Assembly: GCF_015704895.1 (NCBI RefSeq)
Contig: NZ_JADQWB010000021.1
Span: 22,095-86,094, forward strand
From: Agrobacterium leguminum
GTDB lineage: Bacteria; Pseudomonadota; Alphaproteobacteria; Rhizobiales; Rhizobiaceae
Direction: 5' to 3'
DNA length: 64,000 nt
Under the pieces are notes generated by a model. The model ran no database searches, was not told the DNA's origin, and saw only the letters and a list, made by a program, of their open reading frames with translations. The first letter of the stretch is position 1; every line of letters begins with the position of its first letter. The position numbers and the translations under genes are program-made. Shown piece by piece: positions 25,911-34,905 of this stretch.

Positions 25911-28900
25911 ATGAACTTTTCCGCATGGTCAATCCGTAACCCGATTGCGCCGCTGCTCGGCTTCGCGCTTTTGATGATCCTCGGCATGCAGGCGTTCAAC
26001 ACCCTGCCCATCACCCGTTTTCCGAACATCGACGTTCCCGTCGTGGCCGTCACGGTCACCCAGAGCGGCGCTTCGCCGTCCGAGCTGGAAATGCAGGTGA
26101 CGAAGGAGATCGAGGACGCCGTCGCCGCCATCAGCGGCGTCGACGAAATCCAGTCCACCGTGGTCGACGGACAGTCGACGACAACGGTTGTCTTCCGCAT
26201 CGAAAAGCCGACGGAAGAAGCGGTTCAGGACACCAAGGACGCCATCGACAAGATCCGCAGCGATCTGCCCGCCGATATCGAAGTGCCCGTCGTCAGCAAG
26301 ATCGACGTCGAGGGACAGGCGATCCAGACCTTCGCCGTCTCTTCGCCCAACATGACGCTGGAAGAACTGTCCTGGTTCGTGGATGACACGATCAAGCGTT
26401 CGCTCCAGGGCCAGTCCGGCATCGGCAAGGTCGACCGCTACGGCGGCGCGGACCGCGAGGTGCGCGTATCGCTGAGCCCCGAAAAGCTCGACGCCTATGG
26501 CATCACCGCAACCGAGGTGAACAGCCAGCTGCGCGGCACCAATATCGATCTCGGTTCCGGCCGCGGCCAGGTCGGCGGCAACGAGCAGACCATCCGCACG
26601 CTCGGCGACACGCGCGATGTGAGCCAGCTCGCCAACACCACGATTGCGCTTTCCAACGGCCGCTTCGTCAAGCTCTCCGAGCTCGGCACGGTCACCGACA
26701 CCTATCAGGAACAGAAATCCTTCTCGCGCTTCAACGGCAACCCCGCCGTCACCTTCGCGGTGTTCCGTTCCAAGGGTGCGAGCGAGGTATCGGTCGCCGA
26801 AACCGTGGCGGCAAGCCTCGATGAGGTGCGCAAGAATCATCCGGATGTGTCGATTGAAATGGTCGATGACGCCGTCTATTTCACCTATGGCAACTACAAG
26901 GCCGCGCTCGACACGCTGATCGAAGGCGCGATCCTCGCCGTCATCGTCGTCCTGCTCTTCCTGCGCAACTGGCGCGCAACCCTGATTGCCGCCGTGGCGC
27001 TGCCGCTTTCCGCGATCCCGACCTTCTGGATCATGGATATTATGGGCTTCTCGCTCAACCTCGTCAGCTTCCTGGCGCTCACGCTCGCCACGGGTATTCT
27101 CGTGGACGACGCCATCGTGGAAATCGAGAACATCGCCCGCCATATCAAGATGGGCAAGACGCCCTATCGGGCGGCACTCGAAGCGGCAGATGAAATCGGC
27201 CTTGCCGTCATCGCCACCAGCTTCACCATCATCGCCGTCTTCGTGCCGGTGTCGTTCATGCCCGGCATTCCCGGCCAGTACTTCATCCAGTTCGGCCTCA
27301 CCGTCGCCTTCTCGGTGTTCTTCTCGCTCGCCGTGGCCCGTCTCATCACACCCTTGATGGCGGCCTATCTGATGCGCGCCGAAGATGCGATGGACGATCA
27401 CCACGACAATGACAGCCGGCTGATGAAGGCCTATACGCGCATGGTGACCGCCACCACCCGCAAATGGTGGGCGCGCTATCTGACACTGCTCGGCGCCATC
27501 GGCTTCCTCGTCGCTTCCGTCATTCTGCTTGCCGGCGTTCCGGGCAGCTTCCTGCCGCCGGACGACGCCTCGCGCGTGACGCTTTCGGTGGAACTGCCGC
27601 CCAATGCGACGCTCGACGAAACCGACCGCACGACGACCCAGATTTATCATGCCCTGCGTGACATCAACGGCGTCGAAAGCGTCTTCATCCTCGGCGGCGC
27701 TTCGCCCAAGGGCGATCTGGAGCTTCGCCGCGCCACCGTCAACGTCATCCTCCAGCACATCGATCATTCGCTGCTCAAGCTGGTGGTCAACAAGGGGCTG
27801 GGCTCCATTCCGCTCATCGGCCAATATCTGCCGAAGGTGGAGGAAAAGGGCCGCATACGTCCGCAATGGGATGTGGAACGGGATATTTTCGCGCAGGTGC
27901 GCGGCATTCCGGATGTCCGCATCATCAAGCTGAACGACCGTGCGGAACGCGAGCTCTCCTTCAACTTCCTCTCGACGAACGAGAAGGATCTGAACGACGC
28001 CGTCGGTATTCTCGAGAGCCGCCTGCGCGCCTCGCCCATCCTTGCCAATGTCAGCTCGGAAGGTGCCCTGCCCCGCCCCGAACTGCAAATCCGCCCGCGC
28101 AAGGATGAAATCGCCCGTCTCGGCATCACGCCGCAGCAGATTTCGCAGACCGTGCGTGTCGCCACCATCGGCGATATCGATGCGCAGCTGACGAAGATTT
28201 CGCTGGATGACCGGCAGATTCCGATCCGCGTGCAGGCCTCGCTCGATACCCGCCGCGATCTCGCCACCATCCGCGCGCTGAAGATCAAGACCGCCTCCGG
28301 GTCGCTGGTACCGCTCTACAGCGTTGCCGATATCGACTATTCGGAAGGTCCAAGCTCGATCAAGCGCAACGACCGCAACCGCGTGGTCTCCATCGGCTCC
28401 GACGTTCCCTTCGGCACGGCGCTCGATACCTCGACGGCCGAGTTCAAGCGCATCGTGTCGGAAACCGACCTGCCGGCAAGCGTTCGCCTTGCCGAAAGCG
28501 GCGACGCCAAGGTGCAGGGCGAAATGCAGCAGGGCTTCGTCAACGCCATGCTGCTCGGTCTGATGCTGGTGCTGGTCGTGCTCATCCTGCTGTTCAAGGA
28601 TGTCATCCAGCCCTTCACCATCCTGTTCTCGCTGCCGCTTGCCATCGGCGGCGTGGCGGTCGCGCTCATCATCACGCAGAACGCGCTGTCCATGCCCGTT
28701 CTCATCGGCATCCTGATGCTGATGGGCATCGTGACGAAGAACGCCATCCTGCTGGTGGATTTCGCCATCGAAATGCGCCGTCACGGCATGGAACGGGTAC
28801 ATGCCATGGTCGAGGCCGGCCGCAAGCGCGCCCGCCCGATCATCATGACCTCCATCGCCATGTCGGCGGGCATGTTGCCCTCCGCGCTCGGCGTCGGCGA

Positions 28901-29231
28901 AGGCGGTTCGTTCCGCGCGCCGATGGCGATTGCGGTGATCGGCGGCATCATCGTCTCGACGGTGCTGTCGCTCATCGTGGTGCCGGCCTTCTTCCTCATC
29001 ATGGACGACCTGTCGCGCCTGCTCGCCCACCTCTTCGGCCGCTTCGTCGGCAAGAAGGAAGAGGAGGAAGAGGCCCTCTCCAACGAGAAACTCTCGGAGA
29101 TCGCCCGCGAAAACAGCCTGGCGCTCTCCTCGCTGGAGGTACGCGTCGCCAGCATGGAAAAGGGCACCGGCGACAAGGCCGCGGACAAGGGCAGCAACAT
29201 ATTACGGCTACCGCCGCTCGCTGCGGAGTGA
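25911..29231 (+). CDS. RND multidrug efflux transporter (HAE1-like)
   Basis: 1106 residues with the 12-helix, two-loop plan of AcrB-type pumps. Proton-relay residues are in place: GILVDDAIVEIENIARH (helix 4) and GIVTKNAILLVDFAIEMRR (helix 10, Lys and Asp). The start NFSAWSIRNPIAPLLGFALL is normal for the group. It is about 60 residues longer than typical owing to a charged C-terminal tail that begins KKEEEEEAL after the last helix and looks helical. GAGGGA precedes the ATG. Substrate is unknown; drugs, plant phenolics or detergents are possible. Confidence 0.92.
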   Translation: MNFSAWSIRNPIAPLLGFALLMILGMQAFNTLPITRFPNIDVPVVAVTVTQSGASPSELEMQVTKEIEDAVAAISGVDEIQSTVVDGQSTTTVVFRIEKPTEEAVQDTKDAIDKIRSDLPADIEVPVVSKIDVEGQAIQTFAVSSPNMTLEELSWFVDDTIKRSLQGQSGIGKVDRYGGADREVRVSLSPEKLDAYGITATEVNSQLRGTNIDLGSGRGQVGGNEQTIRTLGDTRDVSQLANTTIALSNGRFVKLSELGTVTDTYQEQKSFSRFNGNPAVTFAVFRSKGASEVSVAETVAASLDEVRKNHPDVSIEMVDDAVYFTYGNYKAALDTLIEGAILAVIVVLLFLRNWRATLIAAVALPLSAIPTFWIMDIMGFSLNLVSFLALTLATGILVDDAIVEIENIARHIKMGKTPYRAALEAADEIGLAVIATSFTIIAVFVPVSFMPGIPGQYFIQFGLTVAFSVFFSLAVARLITPLMAAYLMRAEDAMDDHHDNDSRLMKAYTRMVTATTRKWWARYLTLLGAIGFLVASVILLAGVPGSFLPPDDASRVTLSVELPPNATLDETDRTTTQIYHALRDINGVESVFILGGASPKGDLELRRATVNVILQHIDHSLLKLVVNKGLGSIPLIGQYLPKVEEKGRIRPQWDVERDIFAQVRGIPDVRIIKLNDRAERELSFNFLSTNEKDLNDAVGILESRLRASPILANVSSEGALPRPELQIRPRKDEIARLGITPQQISQTVRVATIGDIDAQLTKISLDDRQIPIRVQASLDTRRDLATIRALKIKTASGSLVPLYSVADIDYSEGPSSIKRNDRNRVVSIGSDVPFGTALDTSTAEFKRIVSETDLPASVRLAESGDAKVQGEMQQGFVNAMLLGLMLVLVVLILLFKDVIQPFTILFSLPLAIGGVAVALIITQNALSMPVLIGILMLMGIVTKNAILLVDFAIEMRRHGMERVHAMVEAGRKRARPIIMTSIAMSAGMLPSALGVGEGGSFRAPMAIAVIGGIIVSTVLSLIVVPAFFLIMDDLSRLLAHLFGRFVGKKEEEEEALSNEKLSEIARENSLALSSLEVRVASMEKGTGDKAADKGSNILRLPPLAAE

Positions 29232-29252
29232 AGCTTGCAGAATAACGATTGA

Positions 29253-29284
29253 AACGCCGGGCCCTGTGCCCGGCGTTTTCTTTT
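29253..29284 (+). terminator. Intrinsic terminator of RND operon
   Basis: AACGCCGGGC and GCCCGGCGTT form a perfect 10-bp stem with loop CCTGT, followed by TTCTTTT. Confidence 0.85.
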
Positions 29285-29320
29285 GGGGGATGCTTAAAGG
29301 GCAAAACGTCGCCGCCTGTT

Positions 29321-29441
29321 TCTTCTCCCCGAGGGGGAGAAGGTGGCCCGAAGGGTCGGATGAGGGGGTACCTTCTCCGAACATCTCAACCCTCGCCCCC
29401 TCATCCCGCTGCCGCGACCTTCTCCCCCTCGGGGAGAAGAA
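29321..29441. repeat. RIME/ABC-like palindromic repeat, type B
   Basis: The left end CTTCTCCCCGAGGGGGAGAAG and the right end CTTCTCCCCCTCGGGGAGAAG are hairpins themselves, and the halves are inverted copies. GTGGCCCGAAGGGTCGGATG and CATCCCGCTGCCGCGACC mark the inner borders. It lies in the opposite orientation to the copies at 48071 and 55371. Confidence 0.85.
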
Positions 29442-29532
29442 ATATGTGGCACTCGCCCGCTCCATCTGCTCCACCGTGCTTTGAAGCACGAATGGCCCAG
29501 TCATTTCCTCCCCGTAACGACTGCAATCCTGT

Positions 29533-29546
29533 TTGATCGAAATCAA
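29533..29546. promoter_or_regulatory. Perfect FNR/FixK/DNR-type box
   Basis: TTGAT-CGAA-ATCAA matches the consensus TTGATnnnnATCAA exactly. It lies 64 bp before the start of a Crp/Fnr regulator gene, so autoregulation or control by FixK/FnrN is likely. Confidence 0.75.
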
Positions 29547-29610
29547 TTCGCTTTCCAGGTGAACTGCTAATCTCCCTCGCATCGGGAATTGCCGGTCGAA
29601 GGATAATGCG

Positions 29611-30393
29611 ATGAGCTCTTTTCAGATAGGCGTGCGGGAACACGAACATCCCCGGTTTCGTATCGCTTCGGACAGCCCGGCAAAAGGTATGAGCGGGAGC
29701 CGGATGGACGTGAACAAGACCGTGAAGCTGAGCAACAGGGACAGGAATATTCTGCTGCGTGCACCCTTGATCGGGATAGCGGATGATGCGGCAGCGTTGA
29801 AGCTGATGGAGGCGGCGGCCATCACCAATGTGAACGCCCGCCATGTGCTCTTCAAGGAAGGCGAAGCGGCGCAGCATTTTTACTGCGTGCTGTCGGGTTA
29901 TATCAGGCTTTACCGGCTGGACCGGCACGGGCGCGAGGCGGATGTGCGCGTCAGCGGCCCCGGCGATACCTTCAACGAATGCCTGATTTTCGGCAGCGAT
30001 ACCTATCGCTACAGCGCGCAGGCGGCGGAAAGCTGCACCGTGGCGCGGTTCGAACTTGCGAGAATCCGCAGCCTGATCGATCAGGAGCCGGCGATCGCCA
30101 AGGCCGTCATGCGCTGCCTGTCCAACAGCCTGCTGGCCACCATGGATTGCATTGCCAACGACCGGCTGCAGACGGCGCCGCAACGTGTCGCCCATTACCT
30201 CATCAATCAGGGCCCGCGCGATGCGACATCCTTTTCGCTGCGGCTGCCATTCCAGAAAAGCCTGCTCGCCGGCAAACTCGGCCTCGCGCCGGAAGCGCTG
30301 TCGCGCGCCTTTTCGGCGCTGAAAAAGGCTGGCGTTACCGTGCGCGGACGCATCGTGCAGGTCAATGACGTCGCCGCGCTGAAGCAGATCTGA
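29611..30393 (+). CDS. Crp/Fnr family transcriptional regulator without N-terminal FNR cysteines
   Basis: 260 residues; the ATG at 29611 has AAGGA 7-8 bp upstream. A cyclic-nucleotide-binding-like beta roll occupies about residues 70-165 (VLFKEGEAAQHFYCVLSGYI). The C-terminal helix-turn-helix is AGKLGLAPEALSRAFSALKK. Its E-x-x-S-R recognition pattern is the one FNR uses to read TTGAT, which matches the box 5' of the gene. There is no N-terminal cysteine cluster, so it is not an oxygen-sensing FNR. A DNR/NnrR-like NO or haem sensor, or FixK-like protein, is more likely. An extra N-terminal stretch of about 30 residues is unusual. Confidence 0.85.
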   Translation: MSSFQIGVREHEHPRFRIASDSPAKGMSGSRMDVNKTVKLSNRDRNILLRAPLIGIADDAAALKLMEAAAITNVNARHVLFKEGEAAQHFYCVLSGYIRLYRLDRHGREADVRVSGPGDTFNECLIFGSDTYRYSAQAAESCTVARFELARIRSLIDQEPAIAKAVMRCLSNSLLATMDCIANDRLQTAPQRVAHYLINQGPRDATSFSLRLPFQKSLLAGKLGLAPEALSRAFSALKKAGVTVRGRIVQVNDVAALKQI

Positions 30394-30411
30394 AAATACC
30401 GGGAGAGGAGA

Positions 30412-30443
30412 AAGGGCGGGATGCCATCAGTCATTCCGCCCTT
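30412..30443. terminator. Bidirectional hairpin between convergent genes
   Basis: AAGGGCGGGAT pairs with ATTCCGCCCTT (one G-T pair) around a 10-base loop, between the Crp/Fnr gene and the metallo-hydrolase gene. It could end transcription from both sides. Confidence 0.55.
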
Positions 30444-30465
30444 CTGCATGTCCGAAATCGGAAAA

Positions 30466-31290
30466 TCAGTCCGGCTGCGGCACGAAGCGGAAGCTGTCAC
30501 CCTGCTGCTCGACACGGAAAAATCCGCCGAGATGACCGCCGGAAACCAGCCAGCCATGATCGGCGGCCTCGGCCAGCGCCTTGAGGCGTGTTTCATAAGC
30601 AAGCGCGGAATCGATATCGTAGACGAAACCGACGCCGGGATCTTTCACCTGCAACGCGCTGACATGCAGCACGTCGCCCCATAATAACAGCCGCTCATCG
30701 CCACTGCCGATCAGATAACCGGTATGCCCCGGCGTATGGCCGGGCATGGCGACTGCCTCGATACCCTCGGCAACCACGCCCATGGGGATCGGCCGCAGCA
30801 TCGGGCTGCAAATGTCGAGCAGCCGCGCGGCAAGGTCGAAACCGCCCTGCCGGGCGGGCGGCAGGTTCTTGCGCGCCTCCGCGCTGCTGAAAAAGCCGAG
30901 ATCGGCCTCGGGCACCCATATGTCGGCATCGGGAAAATAAGGCTGGTCACCATCGATGAGGCCAAGCGCATGGTCGCCATGAATATGGGTGAGGATGACA
31001 CGCCTCACATCGGCCGGCTGAATCCCGGCGGCAATCATCGCCGCGCGGGCATGGCCATAGGCTGCACCCCAGGCTGTGCCGCAACCGGCATCGATCAGCC
31101 AGATGCCGTCAGGCCCGGACAGCGCAAAGCAGTTGACATCCATGTCCACCGTTTCGCCCTGATGGCCGGCAAGGGCCGCAGCCAGCGCTTCAGCGCCCTG
31201 ACGATGGATGAGATGGCCGACGGGCGCCTTGTAGACACCGTCGACAAAACGGGAAACCTCATAAGCGCCGAAACGGCGGGAGATAGCCAT
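30466..31290 (-). CDS. Metallo-beta-lactamase-fold hydrolase
   Basis: 274 residues with the zinc motif THIHGDHALG, VAMPGHTPGH for the third histidine, LLLWGDVLHV with the bridging Asp, and a late GGHLGG. This is the lactonase/glyoxalase-II-like MBL fold and may hydrolyse a lactone, thioester or ester. A quorum-quenching lactonase is one option but is not established. It starts 3 bp after the ureG stop, so it is the distal gene of the ureEFG transcript. Confidence 0.85.
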   Translation of the reverse strand: MAISRRFGAYEVSRFVDGVYKAPVGHLIHRQGAEALAAALAGHQGETVDMDVNCFALSGPDGIWLIDAGCGTAWGAAYGHARAAMIAAGIQPADVRRVILTHIHGDHALGLIDGDQPYFPDADIWVPEADLGFFSSAEARKNLPPARQGGFDLAARLLDICSPMLRPIPMGVVAEGIEAVAMPGHTPGHTGYLIGSGDERLLLWGDVLHVSALQVKDPGVGFVYDIDSALAYETRLKALAEAADHGWLVSGGHLGGFFRVEQQGDSFRFVPQPD

Positions 31291-31293
31291 ATG

Positions 31294-31905
<612 letters not shown>

Positions 31906-31992
31906 CACTCTGTTCCCTTCGATATGCTTTGCTATTGTCTCACATAGTCCCTCAGCGGGACGCTTCAATATATGCAAGGATCGTGCCGCGAG

Positions 31993-32021
31993 TTTCTTCT
32001 CCCCGGCGGGGAGAAGAAACA
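31993..32021. repeat. Half copy of type B repeat
   Basis: TTTCTTCTCCCCGGCGGGGA followed by GAAGAAA is the terminal hairpin of the type B element alone, between ureF and ureG. Confidence 0.6.
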
Positions 32022-32062
32022 AGCGGCATCCGCTCGTTCAATACGATCGTCATGCAGCGCGA

Positions 32063-32734
32063 TCAGGAGCGGAAAAGCCGCGTGCCCTGCGTTTCATGGC
32101 GCATGGCTGCCGTATCGGCGATGATCGTCGCGCTGCCGAGATCGTCGAGCGTGGATTGCATCGCCCGCGCCGCCATCGCCGTGATGATCGCCTCGCTTGC
32201 GGCCAGAATGGTAACGCCATCCTTCTGTCCCGCGACCCCGAGGCGGATGCCCGCTGAAACGATCTGCGAGGCCCCGGCATGCAAAAAGGCGGCAATCGTT
32301 TCCCTGAGCGGCACCGCATGGCCGGAAGCGACCGCGCCGACGGCGATGGGATAGGGAACGTCTTTCGGCAGCAGGTCCAGAACCGCATGCGGCCATGCCC
32401 CGGCGGCAGAAACGAAAGCATCGCCCAGAAGCACCGTCTCGCGGTATCGCTCCGCCGAACCGGCCAGCGCCCGCGCCAGATCGGCCGTTTCGCTCAAGAC
32501 GGCCGCGTTCCCGGCGCTGCGCCAGGCATGCGCCAGAAACACCGCATCGTTCCACAGGCTGCCGTGGCGCAGCAGCGTTTCGAGCCAGTCGCGCAGGGCT
32601 GCCGCATCGCCGACGCGCCGATCCTCCACCGCCTTTTCAAGCCCGCCGGAATAGGAAAAACCGCCGACGGGAAAAGCCGGCGACATCCAGGCCATCAGCC
32701 GTAGCAACGCGGCGACGCCGCGATCTTCGCTCAC
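32063..32734 (-). CDS. ureF: Urease accessory protein UreF
   Basis: 223 residues, GTG start 3 bp after the ureE stop. MAWMSPAFPVGGFSYSGGLE is the UreF signature, and the rest is helical, as in the family. It acts with UreD and UreG as a gate in nickel insertion into apo-urease. There is a 157-bp gap to ureG holding a small repeat. Confidence 0.93.
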   Translation of the reverse strand: MSEDRGVAALLRLMAWMSPAFPVGGFSYSGGLEKAVEDRRVGDAAALRDWLETLLRHGSLWNDAVFLAHAWRSAGNAAVLSETADLARALAGSAERYRETVLLGDAFVSAAGAWPHAVLDLLPKDVPYPIAVGAVASGHAVPLRETIAAFLHAGASQIVSAGIRLGVAGQKDGVTILAASEAIITAMAARAMQSTLDDLGSATIIADTAAMRHETQGTRLFRS

Positions 32735-32737
32735 GGC

Positions 32738-33223
32738 TCAGCCGTGATCGTGATGGTGATGCCCGTGGTCATGACCATGGGAATGGCCGCCATGGGCGTG
32801 GTAAGCGCCGCGCGCCGGCTGGAATGGCTCTTCCACCTCACGCACGGTGGCGCCCAGACCTTCCAGCATGGCGCGAATGACATGGTCGCGCAAAATGAGA
32901 ATACGCTCTTCCTCGATCTGCGCGGAAAGATGCCGGTTGCCCAGATGCCAGGCAAGCTCGATCAGGTGAAGGCGGTCCTTCGCCTTGATTTCGAACAGCT
33001 TTTCATCCGCCGCACGGACCTCGATCAAGTCGCCGTTCTCCACCACCAGAAGATCGCCATGGGCAAACAGCACGGCTTCCTTCAGGTCCAGCATCACCAT
33101 CTCGTCATTTTGCAGATGCAGCAGCTTGCGGCGCAGATGCCGCTGGTCATGCGCCAGGGTGACATAACCGGAAGCTTCGTCGGCAGGAGTTCCGGCCGGA
33201 TGATAGGAGGTGACGCGCAGCAT
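32738..33223 (-). CDS. ureE: Urease nickel metallochaperone UreE
   Basis: 161 residues from the ATG at 33223; the long in-frame extension to 33469 crosses a repeat and is rejected. The peptide-binding-like N-domain is followed by [18 protein letters not shown], which carries the conserved nickel histidine, and a His-rich tail beginning [21 protein letters not shown]. It binds nickel and hands it to UreG. Confidence 0.94.
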   Translation of the reverse strand: MLRVTSYHPAGTPADEASGYVTLAHDQRHLRRKLLHLQNDEMVMLDLKEAVLFAHGDLLVVENGDLIEVRAADEKLFEIKAKDRLHLIELAWHLGNRHLSAQIEEERILILRDHVIRAMLEGLGATVREVEEPFQPARGAYHAHGGHSHGHDHGHHHHDHG

Positions 33224-33356
33224 GGGATGATCCGTTTCAGAAACAGTCTTGGGGGTCCGATTTTTGCCGGATAGGCGGGGTGATTTCAAGGTGAATGAAT
33301 GCAAGGCATGAAAAAGGCCGGCATTGCAGGCAGAAAGACTTGAGGCGTCCGGCAAC

Positions 33357-33440
33357 TTCTCCTCCGTCATGCCGGACTGGATCCGGCATCCAGCCACGGC
33401 GCGTCTGCGCCGTGAGAGTAGTCCGGGATGACGGTGTGCG
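33357..33440. repeat. Palindromic repeat, type C (deleted copy)
   Basis: Same start as the element at 24207 (CTCCGTCATGCCGGACTGGA) and the same inner CACGGCGCGTCTGCGCCGTG hairpin. About 35 bp of the right half are missing, before the ending AGTCCGGGATGACGG. Confidence 0.65.
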
Positions 33441-33482
33441 GATGAGGCGGCACCGCGAAAGACAATCACGTCCCAAAAAACG

Positions 33483-33510
33483 AAAAAAGCCCGGCATTGC
33501 GGCCGGGCCT
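33483..33510 (-). terminator. Intrinsic terminator of peroxiredoxin gene
   Basis: Read on the minus strand: GCCCGGC, a 6-base loop, GCCGGGC and then six T. It stands 23 bp after the peroxiredoxin stop and before ureE. Confidence 0.8.
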
Positions 33511-33532
33511 TCGTAAAATCGCAAAACCAAAA

Positions 33533-34069
33533 TCAGGCCGCAGCGCGTGCCTTCAGGTTTTCCAGAATGTTCTGCGGCGCGGAAACGCCATAGGGGTCGG
33601 ATTCGCAATTGTCCGAATAGCCCTCTTCCTCGAACCACTGCTCGACGACGCCATCGTTGACGACGGCGGCGTAACGCCAGGAGCGCATGCCGAAACCGAG
33701 ATTGTCCTTGGCGACCAGCATGCCCATCTTGCGGGTGAACTCACCCGAACCATCCGGAATGACCTTGACGTTTTCGAGGTTCTGGCCCTTTGCCCAGGCA
33801 TTCATGACGAAAGCATCGTTGACCGACAGGCAATAGATGTCATCGACGCCGAGCGCGCGGAACTCGCCCGCCAGCTTTTCGAAATCGGGAAGCTGGTAGG
33901 TCGAGCAGGTCGGCGTGAAGGCGCCGGGCAGCGAAAACAGAACGACCTTCCTGCCCTTGAAATAATCGTCGGAGGTCATGTCCTGCCAACGGAACGGGTT
34001 GGGGCCACCGACGGCCTCATCGCGAACGCGCGTGCGGAAGGTTACGGCGGGCACTTTTTTGCCGAGCAT
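33533..34069 (-). CDS. Peroxiredoxin (Prx5 type)
   Basis: 178 residues from the ATG at 34069, which has AGGAGA 7 bp upstream. FSLPGAFTPTCSTYQLPDFE carries the peroxidatic cysteine in the Prx5 context. DDIYCLSVNDAFVMNAWAKG and GMRSWRYAAVVNDGVVEQWF are family-conserved. It reduces hydrogen peroxide and alkyl peroxides with thiol donors in the cytoplasm. It interrupts the urease cluster between ureC and ureE and has its own terminator. Confidence 0.93.
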   Translation of the reverse strand: MLGKKVPAVTFRTRVRDEAVGGPNPFRWQDMTSDDYFKGRKVVLFSLPGAFTPTCSTYQLPDFEKLAGEFRALGVDDIYCLSVNDAFVMNAWAKGQNLENVKVIPDGSGEFTRKMGMLVAKDNLGFGMRSWRYAAVVNDGVVEQWFEEEGYSDNCESDPYGVSAPQNILENLKARAAA

Positions 34070-34212
34070 GTCTTGTCTCCTGTTCTGGCGTTTTGCGAGG
34101 ATCGCTTGGGATCGATCCGCGCGGAATTCTTTTGCCGTTTCCATAGCGCAAGACGCGCTGCGGTGCAGCATAAAAATAGGCTTTGCCGGAGGAAAACCGC
34201 AGCTTGCGAGGA

Positions 34213-34896
34213 TCAATTATGCAGCGCCACCGACCAGCGCAGAAATGGCGGCAAGGGTGTCCACCAGCCAGTGCGAATGCCGGCTTCCCGAAGCATCGCA
34301 GCCGACCATGTGTTGCAACCGACAAGGGCGTTGAACCGGCCATTCACCTCGAAAAACGCATCCGTCAGACCATAAGAAACGCCGGCTATCAGCCGCACCT
34401 TGCCCCCGCCCCCGCCATCGTCCCGCAGGAAGCTTGCGCGAATGGCGGCCACGAGGCGTCGATAACCCGCTTCGGAAATGCGAAGGCGCTTTACCCCGGC
34501 AAGATCGGCGGGAAAATCGCCCGTCACATCCACATGCATCACCGACCGGTCGAGCGTCAGCGAACGCAGGACCGGCATGGGTTTCAGATCGGCCCAGGTG
34601 GGTGTCTCGGTATAAAACGACCGGCCGCCCCAGCCGAACACCAGATAGGCCGCCGCCGGATGGTTGACGGCAATGCCGCCCTCCTGCAACTCGGAAAAGT
34701 CCCGCCGTAGATCGTCGTCAACCGGCAGGGCGATATCGGTATGGATCGGGTTGGATAACAGCAGGATTTCGCGGCCCGCCACGCCGCCGCTCACATCCCC
34801 GGCGAAAAACGGGCGCGGCAGGACAGTGCCGAGCAGAAGCAACAGGAGGATCAGCAGCATGCCGCCGCCGATCCGCCTTGTGAGAATTCTCAACAC
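34213..34896 (-). CDS. Urease-region membrane-anchored protein (TIGR02117/DUF2459)
   Basis: 227 residues, GTG start 9 bp after the ureC stop. A membrane anchor (GGGMLLILLLLLLGTVL) is followed by SNPIHTDIALPV, YLVFGWGGRSFYTETPTW, and YGLTDAFFEVNGRFNALVGCNTWSA (shown here as the conserved region). This is the family I know as a conserved protein of urease regions. The fold and the lone Cys after VG suggest a papain-like hydrolase, but the role in urease biology is unknown. It should face the periplasm. Confidence 0.85.
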   Translation of the reverse strand: MLRILTRRIGGGMLLILLLLLLGTVLPRPFFAGDVSGGVAGREILLLSNPIHTDIALPVDDDLRRDFSELQEGGIAVNHPAAAYLVFGWGGRSFYTETPTWADLKPMPVLRSLTLDRSVMHVDVTGDFPADLAGVKRLRISEAGYRRLVAAIRASFLRDDGGGGGKVRLIAGVSYGLTDAFFEVNGRFNALVGCNTWSAAMLREAGIRTGWWTPLPPFLRWSVALHN

Positions 34897-34905
34897 GAAA
34901 TGCCG

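Larger units (their letters stand above)
29232..29610. other. Intergenic: terminator, type B repeat, FNR-type box
   Basis: Three elements fill this gap: the RND operon terminator, a 120-bp palindromic repeat and a promoter region with an FNR-type box before the Crp/Fnr gene. Short reading frames across the repeat have no ribosome sites and are not considered genes. Confidence 0.6.
33224..33532. other. Gap between ureE and peroxiredoxin gene
   Basis: This contains a type C repeat (33357-33440) and the peroxiredoxin terminator. I see no gene. A promoter for ureEFG must lie here if the terminator is effective. Confidence 0.5.

Noticed and set aside
25929..29030. Open frame of more than 1000 codons antisense to the RND pump
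   Set aside because: It mirrors the sense gene codon by codon, is rich in His, Asp, Arg and Gln as expected of a GC-rich shadow, and has no ribosome site or domain.
29321..29441. CRISPR-like repeat-spacer structure
   Set aside because: The repeated units are inverted, not direct, occur once per locus, and no cas genes are present.
33237..33638. Possible gene between ureE and the peroxiredoxin gene
   Set aside because: It runs through a palindromic repeat and a terminator and overlaps the peroxiredoxin coding region.
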